A stretch of DNA of 42,657 nt from Nitrospiraceae bacterium (GCA_919902505.1 CAKKRE010000052.1:1-42657), one strand, 5' to 3'; positions 25,790 to 33,994 are shown, numbered from the stretch's first letter. Numbers and translations: made by a program. Notes: a model not told the origin generated them from the letters alone.

Positions 25790-27144
25790 CACAACCCAAT
25801 AAGCCCCATACCGTCCATATCGAAACCTTCGGCTGCCAGATGAACGAGTACGATTCGGAACTCGTGCGGTCGTTACTCCGCAAAGCGGGATTCGAGTTTA
25901 CCGACGATCGCGAGCGCGCCGATGTCATGCTCATGAACACCTGTGCCATCCGTGAGAATGCGCATAACAAGGTCTATGGCCATCTCGCCGAGTTGAAGGC
26001 GGTGAAGGAACAGCGCCCGCTGGTCGTCGGGGTGCTCGGCTGTATGGCCCAAAACCTCAAGGAAGAGCTGACGGAAAAACAACCGCTGGTGGATGTGCTG
26101 GTGGGCCCGGACGGATACCGGCAGTTGCCCGGGCTGCTGACGAATGCGTTGAACGCGGAAGAGCAGGGCCTTGTGCGACGGGGCATGGCCGTGGATCTGT
26201 CCGAATATGAAACCTACGACGACATCCTTCCCGAGCGCGACGGCAGCAGCAATGCCTGGATCGCCATCATGCGCGGTTGCGACAACTTTTGCAGCTTCTG
26301 CGTGGTGCCCTACACGCGAGGACGCGAGCGTTCACGCGATCCCCAGGGAATCCTCCGCGAGGTCGAGGCGTCGGTCGCCACCGGTCATACGCAGATCACG
26401 TTGCTCGGGCAGAACGTGAACAGCTACCGATATGAAAACTGGGACTTTGCCCGCCTCATCCTTGCTGTGGCAGAAGTGCCGGGGGTCCGGCGGGTTCGCT
26501 TTACCTCTCCGCATCCGAAAGACTTTCCCGCTGCGCTGCTGGATGCCGTCGCGGGCCATCCGAACATCTGCAAACACATCCACCTGCCCCTGCAGTCCGG
26601 CAACGACCGCATCCTGGAACTCATGAACCGGACCTACAGCCGGAAAGAATATCTCGATCTGGCCGCGCATGTTCGCCGCCGCCATCCCGGGATCGCGCTC
26701 ACCACCGATATCATCTGCGGCTTCTGCTCGGAAAACGAGGAGGAGTATCTGGATACCTATCGGGTCGTCGAGGAGGTGCAGTACCACTCCGCCTATGTGT
26801 TCAAATATTCAGAACGCAAAAATACCATCGCGGCGCGAAAGTTCCCGGATGACGTGCCGGAAACCGTGAAGGGCGAACGGGTCAGCCGACTGGTGGACCT
26901 GCAGCGCCCCATTACCGCCCGCCTCAACCGGGAGCTGATCGGACAGACCCTCCCGGTGATGGTCGAGGGCGATTCGAAGCGTTCTGCCGAACAATGGATG
27001 GGCCGCACCGATACCGGCGTGTACGTCATTTGGAACAAGAGCGATGCGCCGGCCTTACCCGGCAGCATTCAACCGGTCACTATTCTCGACGGCAGCGCCG
27101 CAGTCCTGATGGGACGGCGCGAACCCTCAGCGATGCTCGCGTGA
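25786..27144 (+). CDS. miaB: tRNA-2-methylthio-N6-dimethylallyladenosine synthase MiaB
   Basis: A radical-SAM methylthiotransferase that converts i6A37 to ms2i6A37 in tRNAs decoding UNN codons. Cluster cysteines are Cys17, 53 and 86 in the UPF0004 domain and Cys165, 169 and 172 in RGCDNFCSFCVVPYTRG. The TRAM domain is at the C-terminus. TFGCQMNEYDSE and NTCAIRENAHNKVYG are MiaB signatures. At 452 residues it is full length. It overlaps mtaB by ATGA, so the two paralogues are co-translated. Confidence 0.96.
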   Translation: MTQPNKPHTVHIETFGCQMNEYDSELVRSLLRKAGFEFTDDRERADVMLMNTCAIRENAHNKVYGHLAELKAVKEQRPLVVGVLGCMAQNLKEELTEKQPLVDVLVGPDGYRQLPGLLTNALNAEEQGLVRRGMAVDLSEYETYDDILPERDGSSNAWIAIMRGCDNFCSFCVVPYTRGRERSRDPQGILREVEASVATGHTQITLLGQNVNSYRYENWDFARLILAVAEVPGVRRVRFTSPHPKDFPAALLDAVAGHPNICKHIHLPLQSGNDRILELMNRTYSRKEYLDLAAHVRRRHPGIALTTDIICGFCSENEEEYLDTYRVVEEVQYHSAYVFKYSERKNTIAARKFPDDVPETVKGERVSRLVDLQRPITARLNRELIGQTLPVMVEGDSKRSAEQWMGRTDTGVYVIWNKSDAPALPGSIQPVTILDGSAAVLMGRREPSAMLA

Positions 27145-27619
27145 ATTGTTCCCGCGCTCTGCACAACTCGTCATCCGACTCACCGCCACCGTCGATGGGC
27201 CGCCGGCGACAGGTCTACGAGAGACCGACGATTGCCGTCGAACGGCGACATTCTTGCCCAGTCCTGTACAACAGTTGCCAATTTTTAGACGCCCGCACTC
27301 GTCAGACTGACGGGAAAAGAGCAGGCATCGGCGCCTATCGCCGTCTTCAGCTTCTGGCTCGCGTGCCGGCTCACCATCACCTGCCTCTCAATGGAGCGAC
27401 CTCACCGCCTTGAAACATCAATAGCTTAGGCGGCATCTTTCGCCGCGATCAATCACGTCGCATCGGCCGCATCCACAGCAAAGATCGACTCTCAGGGGAG
27501 TTACCACTAGGGTCCCCGAAGTCCATGGAAAGAGGGCATAGCCCTTGCTTGGTCCATTCTGGCGTCCACAATCAACCAGGTTCATCAACCACCGACCCGG
27601 CCCCAGAGGATTTCGCATC
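27145..27619. other. Gene-free stretch downstream of miaB
   Basis: Short frames occur on both strands, but none has a recognisable product, plausible ribosome site or conserved motif. I see no convincing terminator. The promoter for the 43-residue peptide gene should lie near its right end. Confidence 0.45.
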
Positions 27620-27751
27620 ATGAAGAAAGACATCGCCCAGAGTCATGCAGAAGAGGCCCCTCGGGGCATGAGCCTGGAAACCATTATTGCCGTCGGGGTC
27701 TTCGGGTGGATGGCCCTCGGCGTGGTGATGATGGGTTTAGGAATCTGGTAA
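27620..27751 (+). CDS. 43-residue single-pass membrane peptide
   Basis: The ATG at 27620 follows AGAGGA with normal spacing. The peptide has a charged N-terminal half (MKKDIAQSHAEEAPRG) and one membrane helix (TIIAVGVFGWMALGVVMMGLG). No family recognised. It lies 85 bp upstream of the lipoprotein gene on the same strand and may share its transcript. Short length limits certainty. Confidence 0.55.
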   Translation: MKKDIAQSHAEEAPRGMSLETIIAVGVFGWMALGVVMMGLGIW

Positions 27752-27836
27752 TCCCGATTCGTCACGACGCGCCTTCGTCATGAAGCCGCGCCTCCCCTGT
27801 TCGCACCGCATCGACCAGCCGAGAAGGAAGACCCTC

Positions 27837-28883
27837 ATGCGAATTCACGGCTCCCGCACTCCTTTCACCAAGACCCTGAACTCCGGACTCCTCGGGTTGG
27901 CTCTGTTGGGAGCCATGGCTGCCGGTTGCTCATCGACCGCCGCCACCGTTCAACAGAGAAGCGTCGCACAACCCCAGGGCTCCGTCCGGCTCGAAGAAGT
28001 CGCCGATTGGGAATTTGAGGCCAGCCACCCCAGCACCATCGATCTCGCCACCCTCGATAACCTGCTGCGTGGTGTCATGATCTCGGACGTACCGATGGAT
28101 CTCTCGAATCTGCCCGTGGATGGCAGCAAGCCGATGACAGTGTTCAGCGATGAGGACGTGCACTATCTTGCTCCCCTGCTAGCCCAAGCGTTGTCTCAAG
28201 CGCAACCCGAATATGTGGTCGCTTTTCGTCTATCCTCATCGGCAGGGTCAGGCTCTGAACCCACCGCGGGCACCCTTTACGTTCAGAACGACCGGTTGTA
28301 TCTCACCGTGACCGAGCACAACGGCACGTTGGCGAAAGTCGAGTCCTCCCTGTTCAGCAGCGGGCGACCGGCTCGCATCGTCAGCATCGCGCCGGAATCA
28401 GCCGGGAAAATCGAGCAGGCGTTGCCGGCGATTGCGCAGAACCGGCAGTCGCTCAAATCCCTCGCCATCGACTACAAGCTGTTTGCCAAGAGCCCAGAAC
28501 CGGCCCCGGCGGTCGCGGCAACGATCGCAGCGCCGGCGCCTCAACCAGTCCAAGCCTCTGCACCCCGGATGGTCGTCGCCTCGGTGGTAGAAGAGGCGCC
28601 GGTGAAGAACGTACCCCCTGCGCAGCCGGCAGTCCCAGCATCCCCTGCGGCGAAAGCGTCTTCCGCCGAGGATGAACGATTGACCGAAACCGTCCAGGAG
28701 TTACAGGACGCGCGGGAAGCGATGGCACGGAAAGACGCCAAGATCAGCGCCCTGCGAAGAGACCTGGAATCGATGCGCACGCAGTTGGAAACGAAGGACA
28801 AGGAACTTCGAGCCGTGAAGAGCACGCCGCAGACTCAACCCAAACGCGAGACCCGGAACAAAGCCGAACTCACGGTTCGCTGA
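27837..28883 (+). CDS. Lipoprotein with C-terminal coiled coil
   Basis: A 348-residue predicted lipoprotein. The signal peptide ends in the lipobox AMAAGCSS (about residues 26-33). A folded region follows (about 50-200, with FRLSSSAGSGSEP and LYVQNDRLYLTV), then a Pro/Ala-rich linker (about 215-275) and a coiled coil (TVQELQDAREAMARKDAK, LRRDLESMRTQLETKDKEL). I recognise no family; it may tether to the envelope and assemble through the coiled coil. The start at 27837 has AAGGAAG upstream, while an earlier Met would precede a charged stretch unlike a signal. Confidence 0.78.
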   Translation: MRIHGSRTPFTKTLNSGLLGLALLGAMAAGCSSTAATVQQRSVAQPQGSVRLEEVADWEFEASHPSTIDLATLDNLLRGVMISDVPMDLSNLPVDGSKPMTVFSDEDVHYLAPLLAQALSQAQPEYVVAFRLSSSAGSGSEPTAGTLYVQNDRLYLTVTEHNGTLAKVESSLFSSGRPARIVSIAPESAGKIEQALPAIAQNRQSLKSLAIDYKLFAKSPEPAPAVAATIAAPAPQPVQASAPRMVVASVVEEAPVKNVPPAQPAVPASPAAKASSAEDERLTETVQELQDAREAMARKDAKISALRRDLESMRTQLETKDKELRAVKSTPQTQPKRETRNKAELTVR

Positions 28884-28899
28884 CCGCCCGCCTGTTCAT

Positions 28900-29616
28900 T
28901 CAGCCCACATCGATGAGTTCAGGCCGCAGAAGCACGATTTCACGAGAGATCGGCTGCCGGAAATTCATCCGGCAATAGCAGCCATACGTGACATAGGTAT
29001 CCTGCAGGCAGTAGAGGGCGATTTCCTGGCCCTGCCCGTCCGCCCACATCTGCGCCACCTGCGACCCGCTGCCCGATTTACTTTCCACGTTCAGCGCCCG
29101 CGCGAGCACGTCCAGCTTGACCCATCCACGGTTGTCCCAGTTGCTCCAGATCGCCATGGTGTCGTACACCGGCTCCGCCCGGAACTTGGCCAGGTTGATC
29201 TCCATGGTCGGCTTCACCTGGTGAATGGTCGAGCGTTTCTTGATGAAGGGGAGGTCGAAATTCAGGCCGTTGTGGGTAATGAACAACGAGGGCCGGAGCT
29301 GCCCGAGATGACTCCAGAAACGACGCAATAGCTCCTGCTCGTTCGCCCCGTACCAGGAGGTGGCGCCACGCGGTTCGAGGTTGTCGGAGAACTCCAGCAA
29401 CCCGATGCACACGATGCGGCTGAAGGTCCCGTCGAAGGAGGATTTTTCATAGAGTTCTTCATCGAGCCGGTGTTGCGCCTGCGCCTCCCCGACTGCGAAC
29501 AGGTCCCCTCCGGTTTCGGAGAAGGCCGCCTCGCCCGAGGCCAGTTGGCGACCGGCCAGCCGGGCCCATTCCTCCCGGGGAGCCTGAACCGTTTCGATGT
29601 CGAGGACCACTTTCAT
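28900..29616 (-). CDS. 3'-5' exonuclease, PolB-like DEDDy fold
   Basis: A 238-residue protein of the predicted PolB-like exonuclease family. The catalytic acidic residues are visible: Asp6 and Glu8 in VVLDIETV, Asp121 in THNGLNFDLPF, and Tyr202xxxAsp206 in LYCLQD, giving the DEDDy set. Family members degrade single strands 3' to 5', probably in repair. It starts 6 bp after the mutT-like stop and follows mutY, so it forms part of a repair-gene run. Confidence 0.87.
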   Translation of the reverse strand: MKVVLDIETVQAPREEWARLAGRQLASGEAAFSETGGDLFAVGEAQAQHRLDEELYEKSSFDGTFSRIVCIGLLEFSDNLEPRGATSWYGANEQELLRRFWSHLGQLRPSLFITHNGLNFDLPFIKKRSTIHQVKPTMEINLAKFRAEPVYDTMAIWSNWDNRGWVKLDVLARALNVESKSGSGSQVAQMWADGQGQEIALYCLQDTYVTYGCYCRMNFRQPISREIVLLRPELIDVG

Positions 29617-29622
29617 ACGCCC

Positions 29623-30015
29623 CTACACTTTCCCCTGCTGAAGCGCCGCGATAACGGGCTGATCGGCCGAAGGAAACTCGAACGCGGCCATCTCATGAGG
29701 ATAGACCCATCGAAGTTCCGCGCAGTCCAGCGCGATCGCAACACCGGTCTCGATCCGGCAGCAAAAGAAATGCAATTCCACAATCTTCTCGGGATATTCA
29801 TGTCGTACGATCTGAAAGGGAGTGGGATGGCCGATACGCACGTTCAGCTCTTCCCATAATTCCCGATGCAGACACTCCTCCAACGTTTCGCCCGTTTCGC
29901 GTTTCCCGCCCGGGAACTCCCATAACCCGCCGAGATGCACCCCGGCCTTCCGGCGCGCGATCAGATACCGGCCCTCGTGAACAATGATCCCTGCCGCAAC
30001 CTCGATCACTTTCAT
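29623..30015 (-). CDS. MutT-like Nudix hydrolase
   Basis: A 130-residue Nudix protein with an intact Nudix box (GGKRETGETLEECLHRELWEELNV: G, E, RE, EE spaced as required) preceded by GGLWEFPG, typical of 8-oxo-dGTP-cleaning MutT enzymes. It lies downstream of mutY and upstream of an exonuclease. MutY usually has a MutT-like C-terminal domain; the neighbouring MutY lacks it. This one keeps the catalytic box, so it is probably an active hydrolase rather than a detached recognition domain. Confidence 0.9.
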   Translation of the reverse strand: MKVIEVAAGIIVHEGRYLIARRKAGVHLGGLWEFPGGKRETGETLEECLHRELWEELNVRIGHPTPFQIVRHEYPEKIVELHFFCCRIETGVAIALDCAELRWVYPHEMAAFEFPSADQPVIAALQQGKV

Positions 30016-30036
30016 GGAGCACCGTGCCTGGGAAAA

Positions 30037-30115
30037 GAGCGTATGGCCTATGGCATATAGCTCGATACTGAAAAACAGGCACGTCTCGGTTCCGAACCAT
30101 AGGCCATATGCTCCT
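30037..30115. repeat. Dispersed TATGGC inverted repeat, copy 3
   Basis: Left arm GAGCGTATGGCCTATGG and right arm CCATAGGCCATATGCTC are near-perfect inverted copies with a 40-bp core between mutY and the mutT-like gene. The palindromic form could fold in RNA. Confidence 0.65.
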
Positions 30116-30122
30116 AGCCTGG

Positions 30123-30845
30123 CTATCTAGCCGGGTCGAACGGATAGGTCTTGCAGAACGGTTTCATCGGGCATAAGAGACAGTAGGGGTCGCGCGCCGT
30201 ACAGACCGTCGCGCCGAAATCCATGAGGGCCTGATTGAAGTCATACCCCTTGCCGCGCGGAATCAGGGTTTCAGACAACTCCCAGAGGGCGGCCTTTTGC
30301 CCCTTGGGGTCGCCCTGCGCGATGAACACACGGTGCAGCACGCGGATGACATTCGTGTCCAGAATCGGAGCGTCTTCGTTGAACGCAAACGAACGAATCG
30401 CCCCCGCGGTGTACCGCCCGATGCCCTTGAAGGACAACAACTCCTCCGCATCGTTCGGCAACTGCCCGCCGTAGCGGGCTACGGTTTCACAAGCGATGCT
30501 GTGCAACCGTTCCGGCCGGATGTTGTACCCCAGCGGATACCAGGTCTGCTTGACTTCCGCAACCGGCGCATCGGCTAACTGTTCAAACGACGGATACCGT
30601 TCCAAAAACTCATGGTACTTGGGAATCACACGATCGACCTGGGTCTGCTGGAGCATCACTTCCGATACCAGGATGTGATAAGGATCGGAGGTCCTGCGCC
30701 AGGGTAGGTCACGCCCATGTTCCTTGTACCACTTCAACAACCGGTTCTGAAAGCGCTGCTTCAACCCGCGTGCAAGCGGGACCGAGGACTGAGGCGACTT
30801 CTTCTTACGGCGCGGGGATTTCTGAACGCGAGACTTTGTAGACAT
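30123..30845 (-). CDS. mutY: A/G-specific adenine DNA glycosylase MutY, short form
   Basis: Removes adenine mispaired with 8-oxoguanine. The catalytic core is complete: SEVMLQQTQVDRV (catalytic Glu), the helix-hairpin-helix FKGIGRYTAGAI, the catalytic Asp in ILDTNVIRVLHR, and the [4Fe-4S] loop C-x6-C-x2-C-x5-C near residues 214-231. The protein ends at residue 240, just after this loop, whereas typical MutY has about 100 more residues forming the MutT-like 8-oxoG recognition domain. The N-terminal 25 residues are very basic. Its stop precedes a repeat and the mutT-like gene. Confidence 0.92.
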   Translation of the reverse strand: MSTKSRVQKSPRRKKKSPQSSVPLARGLKQRFQNRLLKWYKEHGRDLPWRRTSDPYHILVSEVMLQQTQVDRVIPKYHEFLERYPSFEQLADAPVAEVKQTWYPLGYNIRPERLHSIACETVARYGGQLPNDAEELLSFKGIGRYTAGAIRSFAFNEDAPILDTNVIRVLHRVFIAQGDPKGQKAALWELSETLIPRGKGYDFNQALMDFGATVCTARDPYCLLCPMKPFCKTYPFDPAR

Positions 30846-30997
30846 AACAGTTCGTGATGAGTGGCGGCATTCTAAGAGGCGGGCGGGCTGAAAATCAAAC
30901 TACGACGCCTCGACGGCGGAGCCGCAGAGCGCGATCCACCAGGACGAATCCTTGCTTCGCGCCCTGCGGTCCCTCGCAGCGCTTGTGATACCGCTCG

Positions 30998-31363
30998 CTA
31001 CTGCGGCGAAGCCTGCACCTTGGTCCCTTCCTTCACCGGCGGATCGATCACAATCTGAGGGCCTTGCACCTTCGGCAAGATCCCGGCCCCCGGTTTTTCC
31101 AGGAGTCGCTGATTCTGCTCGTCTTTCGGAAGCTGTTGCGACACATGCCGGTCGTCGAACGCCGCCGCTCCGTTGAGCGCCTTCTCCCCGACCGCATTGG
31201 CGCGGCCCGGATCGTTGGCGAGGGACTGGCCGTGGACCGGATCAGTCGCCTTGCCCATTGGATAGCCGGGATGTTGCGGCAACATCGCAGGGTTGCCGAA
31301 CGCCACGACAGCAACCAGGACTCCGCTCGCCGCGAGTGGATATATGAATAATGAGGCTTTCAT
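30998..31363 (-). CDS. Exported protein of unknown function
   Basis: A 121-residue protein with a signal peptide (hydrophobic core about residues 4-22, likely cleavage after VAFGN). The mature part is polar, rich in Pro, Gln and Asn, and looks unstructured. No family recognised. The start at 31363 has a strong AGGAGG site 8 nt upstream. Longer upstream reading passes through a hairpin and lacks a ribosome site. A possible leader peptide and terminator precede it. Confidence 0.7.
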   Translation of the reverse strand: MKASLFIYPLAASGVLVAVVAFGNPAMLPQHPGYPMGKATDPVHGQSLANDPGRANAVGEKALNGAAAFDDRHVSQQLPKDEQNQRLLEKPGAGILPKVQGPQIVIDPPVKEGTKVQASPQ

Positions 31364-31390
31364 ACCAAACCTCCTATTGAGCGGGTGAAA

Positions 31391-31427
31391 TGAAAACGCC
31401 CTCCTGTCAGGACGATCAGGAGGGCGC
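31391..31427 (-). terminator. Terminator or attenuator in the leader of the exported protein
   Basis: On the minus strand a 10-bp perfect stem (CGCCCTCCTG and complement) with a 10-nt loop is followed by GTTTTCATTT, a U-rich run. It lies 30 bp upstream of the exported protein's ATG, inside its leader, and covers the stop codon of a 25-codon frame. Confidence 0.6.
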
Positions 31428-31493
31428 AGGAAAAGACCTATGGAACAACAAGGAACAGACGAGCGTCGTTGGAACGAGGTCACCCGGGTTCAT
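31416..31493 (-). CDS. Possible 25-residue leader peptide
   Basis: The ATG at 31493 follows a near-ideal ribosome site (TTTGGAGGTGACC). The frame runs 25 codons and its TGA (31416-31418) falls at the base of the terminator stem. The peptide starts MNPGDLVPTTLVCSLL and has no repeated codon run of the classic amino-acid attenuators. Leader function is inferred from arrangement only. Confidence 0.4.
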   Translation of the reverse strand: MNPGDLVPTTLVCSLLFHRSFPAPS

Positions 31494-31853
31494 GGTCACC
31501 TCCAAATCTATTATTCAGCTTGCGCTCGTTGAACCCAATAATCAAGCCCACCCAACCTCGTAGCAACATCCACGACGCCGGGAAAAGTCCCGGCTCAGGC
31601 CCACCCATACCCTAGGGTTTTCCCCAACTCCAAATGGTCGGGGACATTATCCTGATCGCACCCACGATGAGGGACATGGTATGTCCTTCTGACGAAACAC
31701 ATTATCCGCGCTCGTTGCTCGTCCCCCATTACAGCGATCACGAGGCCGGTTTCCGACACTGGTGGCGCGGCTCTACGCATCGCCTCCCGCCGGACTACCT
31801 AGATTCGACAGCTCGCGCGATGATGCAATTCACGTAAGGATACAGACCGGCCC
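31494..31853. other. Gene-free stretch between divergent units
   Basis: It holds a short hairpin GCCGGGA-AAAG-TCCCGGC at about 31579-31596 and the palindrome-like CCCTAGGG near 31610. The one 67-codon frame here lacks a ribosome site and homology signals. I compared it with the c-di-GMP riboswitch core because PilZ follows, and saw no match. Confidence 0.4.
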
Positions 31854-32177
31854 ATGACCATGAAAGTTCACTATCAGGTGTCTCTCTCGAAGGAGTCGGC
31901 CACAAGCGGAGAAGGACGGCTTCTGGATCTCTCGGTGGAAGGCTGCCGTATCGAGTGTGCGCACGATTTGCCCGTCAACACCTACCTTTCACTACGACTG
32001 CTCATTTCACCGCAGGAGATGCCGGTCCTCGTGGATCTGGCCGCCGTGCGATGGACCCGTGGAACCGTCTGCGGCATACACTTTCTCTCGCTCCAGCCGT
32101 TACAGACCGCACGACTGAAAACGTTGCTCACCTCCGCCGCGCCGAAAAAACCACCGAACACGCCCGACAAGGGCTGA
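31854..32177 (+). CDS. PilZ domain protein
   Basis: A 107-residue single PilZ domain. GEGRLLDLSVEGCRIE matches the (D/N)xSxxG motif with beta strands on both sides, and VDLAAVRWTRGTVCGIHF matches the later strands. PilZ domains bind cyclic di-GMP through this motif together with an N-terminal RxxxR. That arginine pair is not apparent here (the N-terminus reads MTMKVHYQVSLSK), so binding may be weak or absent. Start is 31854 or 31860. Confidence 0.8.
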   Translation: MTMKVHYQVSLSKESATSGEGRLLDLSVEGCRIECAHDLPVNTYLSLRLLISPQEMPVLVDLAAVRWTRGTVCGIHFLSLQPLQTARLKTLLTSAAPKKPPNTPDKG

Positions 32178-32311
32178 GTCGGCGGACACCCCCTCTTCCC
32201 AGCGGCACCGGCCCTCAAGATTTACTCTTGCCTTTTTAGTGCCGCTCTTGCATTCTTGGGTCGTCCCTAGGTCTCTCGAAAACCCATCGACTACTCAAGA
32301 GGAACGACTTC

Positions 32312-32929
32312 ATGAACGAAGATAATCAATCCCGACGAATCGACGTGCTGGCAATCGGCCTCTTCGGTCTGGCAGTGGGCGCACTTACCCTGGGGGTCGC
32401 CCAACTCGGATGGATTCAGCATAAGAACATGGTGGGAGCCCTGGTGATTGCCCTGATCTTCGGCGGGATCGTTCAACTGCTGGCGGGCATTACCGATATT
32501 CGCTACAACGAACAGCTAGGCGGAACCGCACTGACGATGTACGGCTTCCTCTGGGTCACGATCTGCACTGTCAAATTAGTCAGCACAAGCAGCACCTTCC
32601 AGTTCGATGCGGTGCTCTACGCGCCCATCAATCTGGTCTACGCAGTCTTTTCCGGCGTCATGATTTTTCTGACGGCCTACCGTAACCTGACCCTCAGTGC
32701 CCTACACGTGGTGATTACCCTGACGTTTCTGGCCACCACCTTCGCCCGGCTGGACTTCATCAGCGAGCTCTTGCCGGGATGGGGCCACATCATAGTCGGC
32801 CTGATGGCCTTTTATCATGCGGTCGGCAGCCTGACGCAGGCCTTCACCGGGAAATCCATCCTCCCGCTCGGCCCGCCGCTCCTGTTTCACACACACAAGC
32901 ACGTGCACTCGATCGCCAAGGTGGTGTAG
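32312..32929 (+). CDS. GPR1/FUN34/YaaH family acetate (succinate) transporter
   Basis: A 205-residue membrane protein with six likely helices. AIGLFGLAVGALTLGVAQLGW replaces the family NPxPLGL start, and LGGTALTMYGFLW plus GIVQLLAGITDI match the AceTr (SatP) family of acetate/succinate permeases. The canonical NPAP motif is not clear, so the substrate is uncertain. A AGAGGA site precedes the ATG. Its TAG stop is made of a TA target plus the first base of an inserted MITE. Confidence 0.8.
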   Translation: MNEDNQSRRIDVLAIGLFGLAVGALTLGVAQLGWIQHKNMVGALVIALIFGGIVQLLAGITDIRYNEQLGGTALTMYGFLWVTICTVKLVSTSSTFQFDAVLYAPINLVYAVFSGVMIFLTAYRNLTLSALHVVITLTFLATTFARLDFISELLPGWGHIIVGLMAFYHAVGSLTQAFTGKSILPLGPPLLFHTHKHVHSIAKVV

Positions 32930-33103
32930 CCCGGACTATTCATGAATCCCTGCTCCGGCGTCCGATCCTCTCGCCCGGCGAGGCTGTTCTCGTTCGGCCT
33001 CCTCGACGGACTGCCAGTACGCCTGCGTCGGCCTTACGTGCGAGCAGCCTCGGCGGACTTCCGTCTCGAACGCCTCGCGACGGGATTCATGAATAGTCCG
33101 GGC
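32929..33103. mobile_element. 175-bp MITE, copy 2, at the stop codon of the acetate-transporter-like gene
   Basis: Perfect terminal inverted repeats of about 19 bp (GCCCGGACTATTCATGAAT), flanked by TA at 32927-32928 and 33104-33105. It is an inverted copy of 10217-10391 and exactly the same length, with conserved internal blocks such as GATCCTCTCGCCCGGCGAGG. No coding capacity. Confidence 0.85.
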
Positions 33104-33115
33104 TAGCGGTGCGCT

Positions 33116-33186
33116 CCCCGTCGTTCGTCGTTCGTGAAACGTCGCTCTTCTCTGGTCCGCCTACGTTTGACGCTTGACGCTTCGAC
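33116..33186. repeat. Low-complexity TTCGTCGTTCG-type repeat
   Basis: Degenerate units CGTCGTTCGTCGTTCGTG and ACGTTTGACGCTTGACGC, like 15922-16003. It lies between the MITE and the dehydrogenase 3' end. Confidence 0.5.
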
Positions 33187-33192
33187 AGCCTA

Positions 33193-33912
33193 CTACCAGT
33201 CGGCCCCCATCCGGTCCACCACGATCTGATGCACGGCCGACTGGGGACCGAGACAGGCCAGGTAGAGCGCGGTCTCGGCGATGTCGAACGGATCGATCTT
33301 TTCGCTGCGTGCCCGCTCCCCCGCCGACGCATCGACCAGATCATCCGCCACGCCGCCGGGACAAATCGCGCTCACTTTGATACGGTGCGCGCGCCCCTCG
33401 TCCGCCAGTGCCTTACTCAACGCCATGATCGCGTGTTTCGACGCGCTGTAAGTCCCCGTGCCGCTCCAGGCCTGCACGCCCGCCACGCTCGACATATTGA
33501 GAATCGTGCCACAGCCCTGCTTCTTCATCTGCGCAAAGGCGGCCCGGCAGCAGAAGAACGTCCCGCGCACATTCGTATTCATCACTTCGTCGAAGGCTTC
33601 GGTGCTGGTCTCGGCCAGCCGGCGTCCACCGAAGATCCCGGCGTTGTTCACCAGGATATCCAGGCGCTGGAAACGCCGCACGGTTTCACCGATCAGTCGC
33701 TCCACCTGCGACTCGTCCGCCACGTCGGTCTGCAACGGCAAGGCGGTGCCTCCGTCCGCCTCGATCTGAGCGACGGTTTCTTCGCATTTGTACAATCGCC
33801 GAGCCGCAACGACGACAATCGCGCCCTCTTGCGCGAACCGGAGTGCGATGGCCTTGCCGATCCCGCTGCTGCTGCCGGTGACGATCGCGACCTTGCCGTT
33901 CAGACGCTCCAT
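33193..33912 (-). CDS. Short-chain dehydrogenase/reductase
   Basis: A 239-residue classical SDR: the nucleotide-binding TGSSSGIG (residues 12-19), VVVAARR at the end of strand 2 (arginine suggests NADP), the structural motif NNAG, the catalytic serine in NMSSVAG, and Tyr/Lys in YSASK. CPGGVADDLV follows. The substrate is not predictable. The ATG at 33912 has AGAAGGAG upstream; upstream in-frame sequence lies between genes and is not coding. It lies 82 bp downstream of the YhaN-like ATPase gene. Confidence 0.92.
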   Translation of the reverse strand: MERLNGKVAIVTGSSSGIGKAIALRFAQEGAIVVVAARRLYKCEETVAQIEADGGTALPLQTDVADESQVERLIGETVRRFQRLDILVNNAGIFGGRRLAETSTEAFDEVMNTNVRGTFFCCRAAFAQMKKQGCGTILNMSSVAGVQAWSGTGTYSASKHAIMALSKALADEGRAHRIKVSAICPGGVADDLVDASAGERARSEKIDPFDIAETALYLACLGPQSAVHQIVVDRMGADW

Positions 33913-33994
33913 ATTCTCGTCTCCTTCTTGATACGGATGCAGCCTTCCGGCGCGCAGGCCCAGTCGGCGGGCCTTGGTGAAGTCGATATCGGCG

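Noticed and set aside
27418..27633. A 71-codon minus-strand frame with several cysteines (CCGCGRC)
   Set aside because: The cysteines arise from GC-rich sequence; no ribosome site, and the frame overlaps the start of the 43-residue peptide gene.
31634..31837. A 67-codon frame upstream of the PilZ gene
   Set aside because: No ribosome site, no family, unusual composition (Trp/His-rich).
31494..31853. A possible cyclic-di-GMP riboswitch before the PilZ gene
   Set aside because: The conserved GEMM core sequences are absent; only a short GC hairpin is present.
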